From SCBR16-9 sp964537975 (GTDB lineage Bacteria; Hydrogenedentota; Hydrogenedentia; Hydrogenedentales; SCBR16-9): a stretch of DNA of 64,000 nt. Positions 45,140-53,950 of the stretch are shown here, one piece after another (position 1 is the first letter of the stretch; each line of letters opens with the position of its first letter). The DNA lies in NCBI GenBank assembly GCA_964537975.1, contig CAZIDP010000023.1, forward strand, positions 4,393-68,392. Direction: 5' to 3'. The translations under genes and the position numbers were made by a program. The notes beneath the pieces were generated by a model. The model searched no databases and was not told where the DNA came from. It saw nothing but the letters and a program-made list of their open reading frames with translations.

Positions 45140-45190
45140 CCCACTACAACTCCCCGGTATGATGCTGGTAATTATTATAATACTATTTAA

Positions 45191-45784
45191 TCAATTGAGT
45201 AATTCATCCAACTTCTGTGTTATTTCGTTTCGATAACTTGAAGAAACACCGATGTGAATATCCTGGATAATCCCTTCTTTGTCGATGATTACAGTCTGCG
45301 GCAAGTTACTTGCAGCATAATCTGTCGAAGCCTCGACATAGGTGTCCATGAGGACATCCAGCTTCAGGTTAAGAGATTTTACATAATCTTGAACCAAATC
45401 CTTCGGTTCTCTAACATTGACTGCATAGAACACGACATCCTTGTCCGCATACTCTTGCGCGATGCCATCCAGGATGGGCAGGCCTTCACGGCATTGATAA
45501 CACCAGGTAGCCCAGAAATCCAGCACCACGACTTCACTGCCCAAATGTTCGGAAAGGGTCACCGAGCTTGTATTATCACCAAGGCGTTCCAGCGAAAAGT
45601 CTGGAGCTGCCTGCTCTAATAAAGGATGCGGAGGAGCGCTTGTAAACATCATATAAACCAGAAAAATCAGTATCAATATTGGTACATAGAAGCTCCAACC
45701 GCGCTTCTTTCCAATTTGCTCACTGGTTATTATGGATTCATCTTGAATGGGATCATCTCCGTCATTTTTCTGATCGTCGCTCAT
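45191..45784 (-). CDS. Membrane-anchored TlpA/ResA-like thioredoxin
   Basis: A 197-residue protein with an acidic cytoplasmic tail, one helix (about 31-48) and a periplasmic thioredoxin-fold domain. The redox motif is W94-C95-Y-Q-C98 (FWATWCYQC), and the fold's cis-proline is in SNLPQTVIID. Such proteins reduce disulfides, for example in cytochrome c maturation. No cytochrome genes are near, so the partner is unknown. It precedes glpK by 51 bases on the same strand. AAAGG lies 7-8 bases before the ATG. Confidence 0.92.
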   Translation of the reverse strand: MSDDQKNDGDDPIQDESIITSEQIGKKRGWSFYVPILILIFLVYMMFTSAPPHPLLEQAAPDFSLERLGDNTSSVTLSEHLGSEVVVLDFWATWCYQCREGLPILDGIAQEYADKDVVFYAVNVREPKDLVQDYVKSLNLKLDVLMDTYVEASTDYAASNLPQTVIIDKEGIIQDIHIGVSSSYRNEITQKLDELLN

Positions 45785-46095
45785 ATCTTTACCTTTCGTT
45801 ACTGCTGTATATCCATTGCTAAAAAACTTTTCAAATGATCGTTACAACCATACGGCATCAACGATCATATATAATCAAAGACAATCCTAGTCTATTCTGT
45901 GTGTATGGATTTACAAAAATCAAGTCATGTGCCCACATTTTGTTAATACGCTTCAATGCAGTGACATTCAAGAACTTGCTACTTTTATATTCAGTTAGAC
46001 AGTAAATACTCGGAAAAGTTGCATTACAATAGTGCGAGCGCAATAATGTATATAATTGAACAAAATTCTTACTGGTTCCGGGAGATTAACAAGTA
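45785..46095. other. Divergent intergenic region, TlpA-like / Gfo-Idh-MocA
   Basis: Should contain promoters for both directions. A candidate plus-strand promoter is TTGCAT (46019-46024), 17 bases, AATAAT (46042-46047), about 50 bases before the oxidoreductase start. Nothing else was recognised. Confidence 0.4.
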
Positions 46096-47379
46096 ATGAG
46101 CAAAAAATCAGATTGTACGCGCAGAACATTTATACGGAATTCAATCGGTGCAGGAGCAGCAATGATAGCGGCACCGATGATTTTGCCTTCAGGATTGTTG
46201 GCAGCACCGGGACGACCAGGACCCAATGATCGTATCGGGGTAGCAGTAATCGGGCCTGGCCGAATGGGAAGTTCGCTAATGGGGCAATACCCCCGCGAAG
46301 GCACAGAAATCGTGGCATTCGCCGATTGCAACCAGGAGCGCCTTAGTCAGGCCAAAGACAAGTTCCCCAAGGCAGAAACCTATCACCACTACCGGGATCT
46401 GCTGGATGACCCGAATGTCGATGCGGTGATGATTGCGACTCCTGACCATTGGCACGCACTGAATACGGTTCACGCATGTGAAGCTGGTAAGGATGTCTAC
46501 GTTGAGAAACCGATGTGCCTGACCATTCGTGAAGGCCAACTCATGGTAGCGGCAGCCGAGCAACATGGTTGTATTGTTACCACGGGCAGCATGCAACGCT
46601 CCATGGAAGCCTGCCGAAAAGGTTGTGAAATGGTGCGTAATGGACGTGCAGGCAAAATCAGTGCGGTTCATACCAACAATTATCCCAGCCCCTGGGAATG
46701 TGAATTGCCTGAAGAGCCTGTACCGGATGGTCTCGACTGGGATTTCTGGTGTGGCCAGACTGAGCCGCGCCCGTATAACAGGTTACTTTACTTGCCACGG
46801 GGTGATGGGCAACGTGATGAACGCGGTCCGCTGGGATGGATATCGTACCGGCCCTATTCTGGGGGAGAAGTGACAGGCTGGGGCACACATGGACTGGATT
46901 TGATTCAATGGGCACTCGGGACAGATGAGAATGGACCGGTTGAAATCTGGCCAGAAGAAGAAGGCTTGTGGGGTCCCGTATCTTTCCGCTACGCCAATGG
47001 TATCACTGTTCACCTGGATGGCTCCGGGCCGATGGGAGGCGGACGTTTTGTAGGGGACGAGGGTGAAATTGTTATCGATCGGGGCCGCTATGATGCCCGT
47101 CCAACGAGCATTATTGAAACACCTACCACCGATGATGAGATAAAGCTGGAGGTCAGTACAGACCATATGCAGAACTGGCTCGACTGCATTCGTTCGCGAC
47201 AGCAGACTATAACGAATGTGAAAGTTGGCCACAGCACCACCATATTATGTCACCTGATTAATATCACCCGCTGGACAGGTCGCAAGCTCGAATGGGACCC
47301 GGAAAACGAAGTTTTTGTGAATGATGAGGAAGCCAACGGTTTACTAGCTCGTGAAATGCGCGCACCCTACAGTTTTTAA
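46096..47379 (+). CDS. Tat-exported Gfo/Idh/MocA family oxidoreductase
   Basis: A 427-residue protein with a Tat signal (C-T-R9-R10-T-F-I, then GAGAAMIAAPMILPSGLLA). It has the Rossmann motif VIGPGRMGSSLM, ATPDHWHALNTVHA, and the EKP motif in DVYVEKPMC. The SGGEVTGWGTHGLDLIQWAL segment is the Tat-subfamily signature. It is a paralogue of the 40170-41477 gene but reads in the opposite direction, alone. GGGAG lies about 11 bases before the ATG. Probable role: oxidation of a sugar derivative outside the cytoplasm, with a tightly bound nicotinamide cofactor (inference). Confidence 0.93.
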   Translation: MSKKSDCTRRTFIRNSIGAGAAMIAAPMILPSGLLAAPGRPGPNDRIGVAVIGPGRMGSSLMGQYPREGTEIVAFADCNQERLSQAKDKFPKAETYHHYRDLLDDPNVDAVMIATPDHWHALNTVHACEAGKDVYVEKPMCLTIREGQLMVAAAEQHGCIVTTGSMQRSMEACRKGCEMVRNGRAGKISAVHTNNYPSPWECELPEEPVPDGLDWDFWCGQTEPRPYNRLLYLPRGDGQRDERGPLGWISYRPYSGGEVTGWGTHGLDLIQWALGTDENGPVEIWPEEEGLWGPVSFRYANGITVHLDGSGPMGGGRFVGDEGEIVIDRGRYDARPTSIIETPTTDDEIKLEVSTDHMQNWLDCIRSRQQTITNVKVGHSTTILCHLINITRWTGRKLEWDPENEVFVNDEEANGLLAREMRAPYSF

Positions 47380-47400
47380 TAGGTCTGATGATGTGATTTT

Positions 47401-47440
47401 ACAGGTGGCTGTCATTTAATGATACGCCACCTGTTTTACT
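47401..47440 (+). terminator. Rho-independent terminator
   Basis: A 9-bp perfect stem (ACAGGTGGC at 47401-47409, GCCACCTGT at 47426-47434) with inner GTCAT/ATGAT pairing is followed by TTTACTTT. It ends the oxidoreductase transcript between two converging genes. Confidence 0.82.
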
Positions 47441-47472
47441 TTGGACAGGCACTACTGTTCATATAATTGTAT

Positions 47473-48606
47473 TTATTCAAGTGGTAAATACTTTTTGATA
47501 ATCTGCGAAGCTGCTGCGTCACACAGAAGAAACGCTTCGTTGCCTCCGCTGTTGCAAAGGGCCACAACGGCAAAGTTACGTTCAGGGGCAATCCATATGA
47601 TGGCATAAAACATGGTGTTGGAGCCGGCATGTGTCAGTGCAGTGCCACCGGCCCAATCTCTTTCTACCATAGTCCACCCCATCCAGTACGCTTCATATCC
47701 CATTTCCGGTTCATGAAGAAACGCCAATGTCTCTGGTTTCAATGCAAGCGCGGTTTGTTGTCCAAGATGGAACGCGGCATAGCGCGCAAAATCCAGTACG
47801 GAACAATGCACTGTTCCGGCGGGTGCGATGGCCGGTGGGTTGTCGCCTCTTTCGTCTGGTTCTACTGGATTGGGGTTATGCCCGTAGGGCTGGTCAATTT
47901 TGCCAAGAGTTGCCGGGGCGCCAAATCCCGCTGATTCCATCCCCAGCTTTAGAAAAACCTTCTCACGCAGCAGACGTTCAAACGAAGTTTCTGTCACCCG
48001 TTCCAGCATTGCTCCGGCAATGGCAAAGCCAGCATTTGAATAACGTGTTTCTGTTCCGGGCGTGTACTCCGGGGGTTTGGACAATATGCCCTCTACCAAT
48101 TGCATGCGTTGCTGAGATGCTGTTCCTTCTCTCTCCCACAGGCGTGACCACAATTCATGGTTGATATCGGTCGGACAACCGGATTTGTTGGAAAGTAATT
48201 GTTTCAGCGTGACTTGCGCAAAAGCAGGATGGATATTTACGTCATGGAAAACTTGACCAAGGGTAGTTTCCCAGGTTATTTTTCCTGCTTCCACCAATGT
48301 CGCAGCCAGGACGGCGGTTATGGATTTGGTGCAGGAACCAATATGATATTTATCATCTATCGTGACACGATCTTCCGCCCCACGTTTTCTGACGCCGCTT
48401 GCACCTGCTGCCCGTAATTCCCCATCCAAGATCACAGCAACAGCCAAAGAAGGAAGCTCCGTAGACTCCAGCAGCGCTTCCAGCTCCGGTGTCAGGTCAT
48501 CATGCATGGCGGAAGATGAAGCAACGGCATATGAATGAATCAATAACATAACAAACAACATTTTATAAGATCGCATGAGGGATAATATTGAATATTTCTC
48601 TGTCAT
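47473..48606 (-). CDS. Serine hydrolase of the class C beta-lactamase family
   Basis: A 377-residue exported protein with a signal-like segment (MLFVMLLIHSYAVASSSA). Catalytic motifs are S91-C-T-K94 (YHIGSCTKS), Y-S-N in TRYSNAGFA, and H-A-G in LTHAGSNTM in place of K-T-G. This is the serine beta-lactamase/penicillin-binding-protein fold (PF00144), which includes esterases and D-aminopeptidases; beta-lactam resistance is not implied. The ATG at 48606 overlaps by four bases (ATGA) the stop of a small nucleotidyltransferase remnant. A start at 48576 is also possible. Confidence 0.88.
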   Translation of the reverse strand: MTEKYSILSLMRSYKMLFVMLLIHSYAVASSSAMHDDLTPELEALLESTELPSLAVAVILDGELRAAGASGVRKRGAEDRVTIDDKYHIGSCTKSITAVLAATLVEAGKITWETTLGQVFHDVNIHPAFAQVTLKQLLSNKSGCPTDINHELWSRLWEREGTASQQRMQLVEGILSKPPEYTPGTETRYSNAGFAIAGAMLERVTETSFERLLREKVFLKLGMESAGFGAPATLGKIDQPYGHNPNPVEPDERGDNPPAIAPAGTVHCSVLDFARYAAFHLGQQTALALKPETLAFLHEPEMGYEAYWMGWTMVERDWAGGTALTHAGSNTMFYAIIWIAPERNFAVVALCNSGGNEAFLLCDAAASQIIKKYLPLE

Positions 48607-48683
48607 GTCCAATCACTTTTTCTGTTCAGGTTCAGGCAATTAAGTATAGCATCGCGATAGCCTGGTTTTAATCCATCCATCAT
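48603..48683 (-). pseudogene. Remnant of a MNT-type nucleotidyltransferase (N-terminus only)
   Basis: Directly after the HI0074-like gene, with a one-base TGATG overlap, 26 codons read MMDGLKPGYRDAILNCLNLN, then RKSDWT and a stop. The segment up to LNLN looks like the start of HI0073-type nucleotidyltransferases, which normally follow HI0074-type genes with such an overlap. The catalytic GSRARG-type motif should come next but is missing. A deletion joining this start to the serine hydrolase leader is the likely cause. Confidence 0.6.
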
Positions 48684-49093
48684 CAGGCCCGTTTTTGTTC
48701 AAGTCGTATACATACCGTATTAAGCGCAGGTGCATAATTATTTTTGATAAGTTGTTCTGCTTCTTTTGCAATGCTTTCCTCGTATGTATGGCTGAGGAGT
48801 TCGCGTTTTTCCAGCGCGTCCAACAATATCTCCCCTTCTGGCTGGCTGAGATACTCCACTTCGAATGCTTTACGAAGTGTTTCTCTGGGTGTCATGACGG
48901 TCAGCCCCTCATGGTTCAGTCGATCCTTGAGTGTCTTCCAGCACAATTCGAAAGTTAACTCAAAGATCTGTACCAAACCTGCCCGCTCCAAATCTGTATA
49001 CGCTGTCTTGCGGCAAGCAGCGTCTAACTGTCGCATTGCTTTCCGAAAATTATCGAGGTGCTGCTCCCAGCGTGTTTCATCCTGATAGGGCAT
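48683..49093 (-). CDS. HI0074-family nucleotidyltransferase substrate-binding (HEPN-like) protein
   Basis: A 136-residue all-helical protein of the HI0074 family. It has the family core L-V-Q-I-F-E-L-T-F-E-L-C-W-K-T-L-K-D (about 40-58), then TPRETLRKAFE and a C-terminal YEESIAKEAEQLI helix. These proteins form a four-helix partner for a minimal nucleotidyltransferase (HI0073) and are often grouped with HEPN/MNT toxin-antitoxin-like pairs. Here the partner survives only as a 26-codon stub. No ribosome site is obvious before the ATG. Confidence 0.88.
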   Translation of the reverse strand: MPYQDETRWEQHLDNFRKAMRQLDAACRKTAYTDLERAGLVQIFELTFELCWKTLKDRLNHEGLTVMTPRETLRKAFEVEYLSQPEGEILLDALEKRELLSHTYEESIAKEAEQLIKNNYAPALNTVCIRLEQKRA

Positions 49094-49381
49094 GAATTCT
49101 CTTTCTTGTAAAGACTATTTCTTACGAGATAGTACACATTTTGATAAAAACGTAGCAAAATGCTCCAGAATTTGCACCCAGGAATTCCAGGCACTTAGAT
49201 CAAGGAGTAATACTATAGCTCAAGAATCTCCTGGAAAGACTGTATTGCTGATGAAGATATTCTATTCATCCAGTCACTATCATACGTTAGTTATATAATA
49301 ATTTTTATAATCATAAGCTTGATTTATAAAAATTTTCTGCTATAATAATTTCATGATACACATCGTGCTGTTTTTTAATAG
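49094..49381. other. AT-rich stretch before the VOC remnant
   Basis: No gene was recognised. The 68-residue plus-strand frame at 49092-49298 has no family features. A good sigma-70-type promoter lies at its right end (49319-49346). Confidence 0.45.
49319..49346 (+). promoter_or_regulatory. Candidate sigma-70 promoter
   Basis: TTGATT (49319-49324), 16 bases, TATAAT (49341-49346). It points toward the VOC remnant and the four-gene operon that starts at 49615. Confidence 0.45.
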
Positions 49382-49528
49382 CTCATAATATTCGACATCA
49401 TAAAAGATATTCAGGGCTGGATGTATGGTGCCGGGTATACAGATATTGATGGACACCGTTGGAACATCCTGTATATAGATATGGAGAAGATGCCCCACAG
49501 GCTTGAGTCACTTAACACGAGGGAGTGA
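49382..49528 (+). pseudogene. C-terminal remnant of a VOC/glyoxalase-family protein
   Basis: A 48-codon open stretch reads ...DIQGWMYGAGYTDIDGHRWN and continues ILYIDMEKMP, then stops at 49526-49528. This is the typical end of VOC-superfamily proteins (GRxFxDPDGHxWE...DMxxMP). A stop lies in frame just before it, and the N-terminal part is not found upstream. It looks like the tail of a deleted gene just before an intact VOC gene of a different subtype. Confidence 0.6.
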
Positions 49529-49614
49529 TAGACTGATATTGGCAGCTTATTGTTTATGCAATTATTAATTTGTTGATACATTTTCAGAATTGAAAACCGA
49601 TATGGGAGCAACAT

Positions 49615-49992
49615 ATGGGTAATGCATTATATTTTGAAATTCAGGCGGATGATTTGGATCGCGCTGCACACTTTTATACTACGGTCTTTGGATGGCAGTT
49701 TGAGAAACTGGAAGGATTCCCCATTGAATACCGACATATCAGGGCAAAAAACTTGTACGGAGGCTTGCTCAAGCGGCCCGCAGCCACACCTCCTCCGGAA
49801 TGTGGCACTAACGCGTTTGTGTGCTCATTTGAAGTAGATGATTTTGATACGACGGCGGACATTGTTGAAAAATTAGGAGGGTTGATTGCACTACCCAAGT
49901 TTGCGCTACCAGGATCGCGTTGGCAAGGGTATTTTCTCGATACTGAAGGCAATACATTTGGCATTTATCAGGTTGATGAAACGGCAAATTAA
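49615..49992 (+). CDS. VOC (glyoxalase/bleomycin-resistance) family protein
   Basis: A 125-residue single-domain protein. It starts with LYFEIQADDLDRAAHFYTTV and ends FLDTEGNTFGIYQVDE, the two halves of the paired beta-alpha-beta-beta-beta fold. Family members bind a metal or small molecule; the function of this subtype (with FGWQF after the first helix) is unknown. GGGAG lies 6 bases before the ATG. It leads a tightly packed operon. Confidence 0.9.
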   Translation: MGNALYFEIQADDLDRAAHFYTTVFGWQFEKLEGFPIEYRHIRAKNLYGGLLKRPAATPPPECGTNAFVCSFEVDDFDTTADIVEKLGGLIALPKFALPGSRWQGYFLDTEGNTFGIYQVDETAN

Positions 49993-50030
49993 GTCACAAT
50001 TCAGAGACAACACCAGAGAGGATATTACAC

Positions 50031-50504
50031 ATGAAAACGCAAAACTATACTGTAGAAATTGAAGCTCCGAAAGAAGTAGTCTGGCAAGTCATGTTATCAG
50101 ATAAAACATACCGCATCTGGACAGAAGCCTTTTGTTCTGGCTCACATTTTGTCGGTGACTGGAGTGAAGGGAGCAAAATGCTGTTTCTGGGCCCAGATGA
50201 ATCGGGCAAAATGGGTGGCATGGTGAGCAAGATCAAAGAAAACCGAAGCTGCGATGTCATATCAATTGAACACCTCGGCATTGTCAACGATGGTGTAGAA
50301 GACACTACAAGCGACGCGGTCCTCCAGTGGAAAGGAGCAATTGAAAGTTACACACTCACGGACTTGGGCGATAAAACAAAAGTACAGGTAGATATTGATG
50401 TCGCTGATGAGTACACGGAATTATTCGAGACCATGTGGCCAAAAGCATTGCAAAAGCTTAAGGATGTGGCTGAGCAATATCATGCATCGCATTTAAATGT
50501 GTAA
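50031..50504 (+). CDS. SRPBCC (START/AHSA1-like) family protein
   Basis: A 157-residue protein with the fold's typical N-terminus YTVEIEAPKEVVWQVMLS and a long C-terminal helix (WPKALQKLKDVAEQY). The fold binds hydrophobic small molecules; the role here is unknown. AGAGGA precedes the ATG. It lies 38 bases after the VOC gene. Confidence 0.88.
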   Translation: MKTQNYTVEIEAPKEVVWQVMLSDKTYRIWTEAFCSGSHFVGDWSEGSKMLFLGPDESGKMGGMVSKIKENRSCDVISIEHLGIVNDGVEDTTSDAVLQWKGAIESYTLTDLGDKTKVQVDIDVADEYTELFETMWPKALQKLKDVAEQYHASHLNV

Positions 50505-50573
50505 ATAGAGCATCATACTCTTGGAAAATCTACTTAGCAATCTGTGTTTACATAAAGAACAAGGGATATGACA

Positions 50574-50933
50574 ATGTCTGAGCGAAGTGACTTATTGCAA
50601 AAATTTAATAAAGCATTTGCCACTTGTGACTTCGAGTTTATTTTAGAGCAAGTAACCGATGACATCTGTTGGGTCATTATTGGCCAACAGAAAGTGGAAG
50701 GTAAAGAAGCTTTTGAGGAAGCCTTGAAAGCAATGCTTACAGGAGATGAAATAACTATCACCATTGACCACAATATTACCCATGGAAAAGAAGCCGTTTT
50801 GAACGGGACAGTTCATAACCCTGGCCAAAACAAAACATATGCTTTTTGCGACATCTATGATTTTGACGGGCTGAAAGATGCCCGAATAAAAAAATTAACA
50901 TCGTATGTAATTGAGGAAAAAGGCACTAATTAG
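50574..50933 (+). CDS. NTF2/SnoaL-like fold protein
   Basis: A 119-residue protein from the ATG at 50574, placed 7 bases after AAGGGA; the ATG at 50568 is too close to that site. The N-terminal helix LLQKFNKAFATCDFEFILEQ followed by VTDDICWVIIG, and the strand YAFCDIYDFDG, are typical of the NTF2-like fold. It may be an isomerase, hydrolase or ligand-binding protein. It is the third gene of the operon. Confidence 0.87.
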   Translation: MSERSDLLQKFNKAFATCDFEFILEQVTDDICWVIIGQQKVEGKEAFEEALKAMLTGDEITITIDHNITHGKEAVLNGTVHNPGQNKTYAFCDIYDFDGLKDARIKKLTSYVIEEKGTN

Positions 50934-50954
50934 CATGATTCAGGGGTTATAAAC

Positions 50955-51644
50955 ATGGAACATTGCGACAATGCTGCTTTACCGAATGTTGTTTCACAAC
51001 AGGAATGGGAAGAAGCACTTGCGAAATTGCTGATCAAGGAAAAAGAGCTGACGCGCATGCGAGATGCGTTGAGTGCAGAACGGCGCAGAATGCCCATGGT
51101 GAAAATATCAAAACCTTATGTGTTTCAAGGAGAGGAAGGGCCAAAAAGCCTGTTGGAGTTGTTTGAAAATCGACATCAACTCATTGTGTACCACTTCATG
51201 TTTGCTGCCCCAGAATGGAAAGCGGGATGTGATGGATGTTCCTGGGTGGTTGATGCGATGACCCATCTGGCTCATTTACACGCACGTGATACTTCATTGG
51301 TGCTGGTTTCTCGTGCTCCATTAAAGAAGCTGATAGACTATAAATTACGCATGGGATGGAATGTACCCTGGTTTTCATCTCATGAAAGTGATTTTAATTA
51401 TGATTTTGGAGCAACAACACCGAAAGGCGAAAAGCATGGCGCCAGTGTTTTTCTGCGGGAGAACAGTACAATATTCCGAACGTATTATACAGGTGCACGC
51501 GGAATTGAATATCTGGGCAGCCATTGGAGCTATCTCGACCTCACCCCGTATGGCCGTCAGGAAACCTGGGAAGATTCACCTGAAGGCTGGCCCCAAACAC
51601 AACCTTATGTCTGGAACCGTCGCCACGATGAATACGAAGTTTGA
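50955..51644 (+). CDS. DUF899 (thioredoxin-fold-like) family protein
   Basis: A 229-residue protein of the DUF899 family. Signatures: an N-terminal helix with WEEALAKLLIKEKELTRMRD, RRRMPMV, YHFMFAAPEWKAGCDGCSWV (the C-x-x-C site), VSRAPLKKL, and VPWFSSHESDFNYDF. The family resembles peroxiredoxin/thioredoxin folds, but its activity is not established. AGGGG lies 9 bases before the ATG. It ends the VOC-SRPBCC-NTF2-DUF899 operon; such genes are often found together in soil and aquatic bacteria. Confidence 0.92.
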   Translation: MEHCDNAALPNVVSQQEWEEALAKLLIKEKELTRMRDALSAERRRMPMVKISKPYVFQGEEGPKSLLELFENRHQLIVYHFMFAAPEWKAGCDGCSWVVDAMTHLAHLHARDTSLVLVSRAPLKKLIDYKLRMGWNVPWFSSHESDFNYDFGATTPKGEKHGASVFLRENSTIFRTYYTGARGIEYLGSHWSYLDLTPYGRQETWEDSPEGWPQTQPYVWNRRHDEYEV

Positions 51645-51686
51645 TTTTGTGAGTATGCTTACTATGGCATAAGCATAACATAACCA

Positions 51687-52253
51687 CTATTCGGCTGGTT
51701 GGTACAGGCCAATTTTATCAAGAGCAAAATGATATTCCTCACTGTCTTCCGGGAATCTTTCCATCATCAGGTTTACCAGCCAGGCGATATTCGCCATATC
51801 ATTCAATTGTTCATAACAGGTCATCAAATCACCGTACACCATGCGTGTACTCTCCCACTCCGGATAATTCAGGATGATTTGCTCATAATTACGCGCTGCT
51901 TCTTCATATTCTCCGAGCTTTTGCAATTGAAGATTGGCCATCGCACGCAGGTATGCCGGGGCATCAGGAGATTCAGGCTCCGCATCAAAAGCAGTCTGGT
52001 GCGAAGAAATGGTTTGCTGAACATGCTCACGTTCACCAGGACGTAATGGTCCGGGATCACGCTCCAGCACTGCACGCATATCTTCCTGTGTCAACTGGTC
52101 TACCGTAATAACTGGGCGTTGTGCTTGAGTGGTCTCATCTTGGGCATTCTCCCCATCATTACTGCGTGTCAATCCAATGACCAGAATCAAGGATACAACG
52201 GCAATAATAGCCAGGAGATGCCAATTGTCACGAAGCGTTTGATTAATCTGCAT
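51687..52253 (-). CDS. Membrane-anchored TPR-like protein
   Basis: A 188-residue protein with one N-terminal helix (about 12-26) and a periplasmic region with TPR-like helices (YLRAMANLQLQKLGEYEEAA, NYEQIILNYPEWE). The ATG follows the stop of the PilX-like gene immediately (TAGATG), so the two are translationally coupled. It is the last gene of the pseudopilin operon. It might assist pilus assembly, as TPR proteins such as PilF do (inference). Confidence 0.8.
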   Translation of the reverse strand: MQINQTLRDNWHLLAIIAVVSLILVIGLTRSNDGENAQDETTQAQRPVITVDQLTQEDMRAVLERDPGPLRPGEREHVQQTISSHQTAFDAEPESPDAPAYLRAMANLQLQKLGEYEEAARNYEQIILNYPEWESTRMVYGDLMTCYEQLNDMANIAWLVNLMMERFPEDSEEYHFALDKIGLYQPAE

Positions 52254-53947
52254 CTATGAAATCCCAATCTCTCTCCAGGAAACCTGGCTCATCGACAATA
52301 ACGGGTAATTACCAATCATACCATAGGGAAGATTGTCGGCCATTGTAGGTACTTGAAAAATACTGGGGACATTGGTTCCCATGTCGAAATAATTTGCAAC
52401 AAACGATCCGAGTATGTTGGATTGACGTTGTGAGCTGACAGTACCTTGAGCATAAAATGCCCCCATGATGTTTAACTGGGCTGATCCGCCTACCATCATG
52501 TTTTGAGATGCCATGACACCAATGATGTTATTTTGCGGAAAGCTGTTGACAATGTTCGTTGGGTTACCATTGTTACAAGCCAGCAAATTGGCATCGATGT
52601 TGACATCACCATAAGCCAGGAAAGCTGCACGGCCTGTGTAATGGATTGTCCGATCATTACCCTGGCCAGTGAATGAAAGGTCACCATTGACGCGAATCTG
52701 GCCATTCATCCGGAGCACCTTATTACTGGCGTTATATTGCAGATAGTCATCATTTGTACCCGGCGTGGCTGCATCAGCAGCAGCACCTGTCAGGTATTCA
52801 TCCGTAGTGGCATTCCAATAGATCGAGGGGCTGTTCCGTGCATTGATATTGAGGTTCCCTTCAAAAATGCCATCGTCTGGAATTACCGGGTCTGCGAGCA
52901 GCACTTGAGAAAAATAATCTTCATGCGAATACCAATTGCCTGTATTGGAGTTCACTATACGTGAGCCGTCTGGCTCTCGCCAGTCATGGCTAAGCAATGG
53001 AAAGTCGAGTTTCTGACCAAGGTCATACAGAGCATCCCAGCCATTGTCACTGGTTACCCTGGTCGGAGTACCACGCCCACCATCATTGATCACTGAATTA
53101 CCGGTCCAGCCATCATTGACATACACCCCGTCCATAGCGCCTTTATACGCAGCTCCGACTGGTTGTGATTGTCCAATTTCTGAATTACCCGACATGGAAA
53201 CCAGCCCCTGCCTGACACGAAGCATGGCCTCAAGTGTTGCGGCCTGAACCCCGTCGATATCGACCGTAGGAAGCGGTGGAATACGTTGAAACAAGTCAGC
53301 TGTCATACCTTCATAGTTGTTGTGAATCAAACTGGTACCGCTCATTTCCATAGCAGCAATAGCCGCACTTCCTGTCAATAAATTTTCACCCAACAGGTGT
53401 ACCGAACCATGAATGCTTACATTCCCATTGATTAATCCGCCTGCCTNNNNNNNNNNTGTCGCGTAAGACCATTGTACCGGGCTGCCGCATGCACACTGTA
53501 CATGAATTGTTCAGCATCACTGTCAACTTCGCCATCACCATTGTTATCTCTTCCACTGTCTCCCCAATGAACCGCATAGGCAATGTACTCCAGCTCCGGC
53601 TTTGTGCTGAGGTTGGCAGGCGAAACACCAATAGCATCCAGGTCCGGCAACAGCAAATTTCCGGTATCATCATATACAGGTGTCCAATTCTCCAACCCAA
53701 TAGTCGATATATTTCCCTGTTCCAAATCAACTCGGCTTTCAGCCAAAGCAGACTCAATTCCCTCAAAACAGGTCTGATAAATTTGAAACTGGTCTACCTG
53801 TAGCCGTTGTTGCATATACCGGTTGCTCAAAGCAGCCAGCACGATCAACGCCACAGAAATAAACATGATGGCAGTCAATAAAGCCATACCACATCTATTG
53901 TTGCAACAAATTTTTTCTGAACTACTTCCAACACAGGTTATGTGCAT
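52254..53947 (-). CDS. PilX-like pilus assembly protein, interrupted by an assembly gap
   Basis: The N-terminal part (53947 to the gap) has a PilX-type start: GMALLTAIMFISVALIVLAA, then Q-T-C-F-E-G-I-E-S-A-L-A-E-S-R. After the gap, a frame continues AGGLINGNVSIHGSVHLLGE and on to a stop at 52254, a repeat-rich beta-type region with INGQI/VNGDL/INAR strands. Both parts belong to one protein of about 560 residues, but the frames differ across the 10 N bases. Continuity needs a true gap length of 2 modulo 3. The ATG at 53947 lies 3 bases after the previous stop. Likely role: a minor-pilin-class component of a type IV pilus or type II secretion-like machine. Confidence 0.75.
53447..53456. other. 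Assembly gap (10 N)
   Basis: Ten undetermined bases lie inside the PilX-like gene. The number is probably a placeholder because the reading frames on the two sides do not match across ten bases. Confidence 0.95.
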
Positions 53948-53950
53948 ATC

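Noticed and set aside
49092..49298. 68-codon plus-strand frame
   Set aside because: No ribosome site, no family resemblance, and it lies in an AT-rich promoter region.
53386..53766. 126-codon minus frame across the N gap
   Set aside because: It is an off-frame reading of the PilX-like gene and contains no pilin features.
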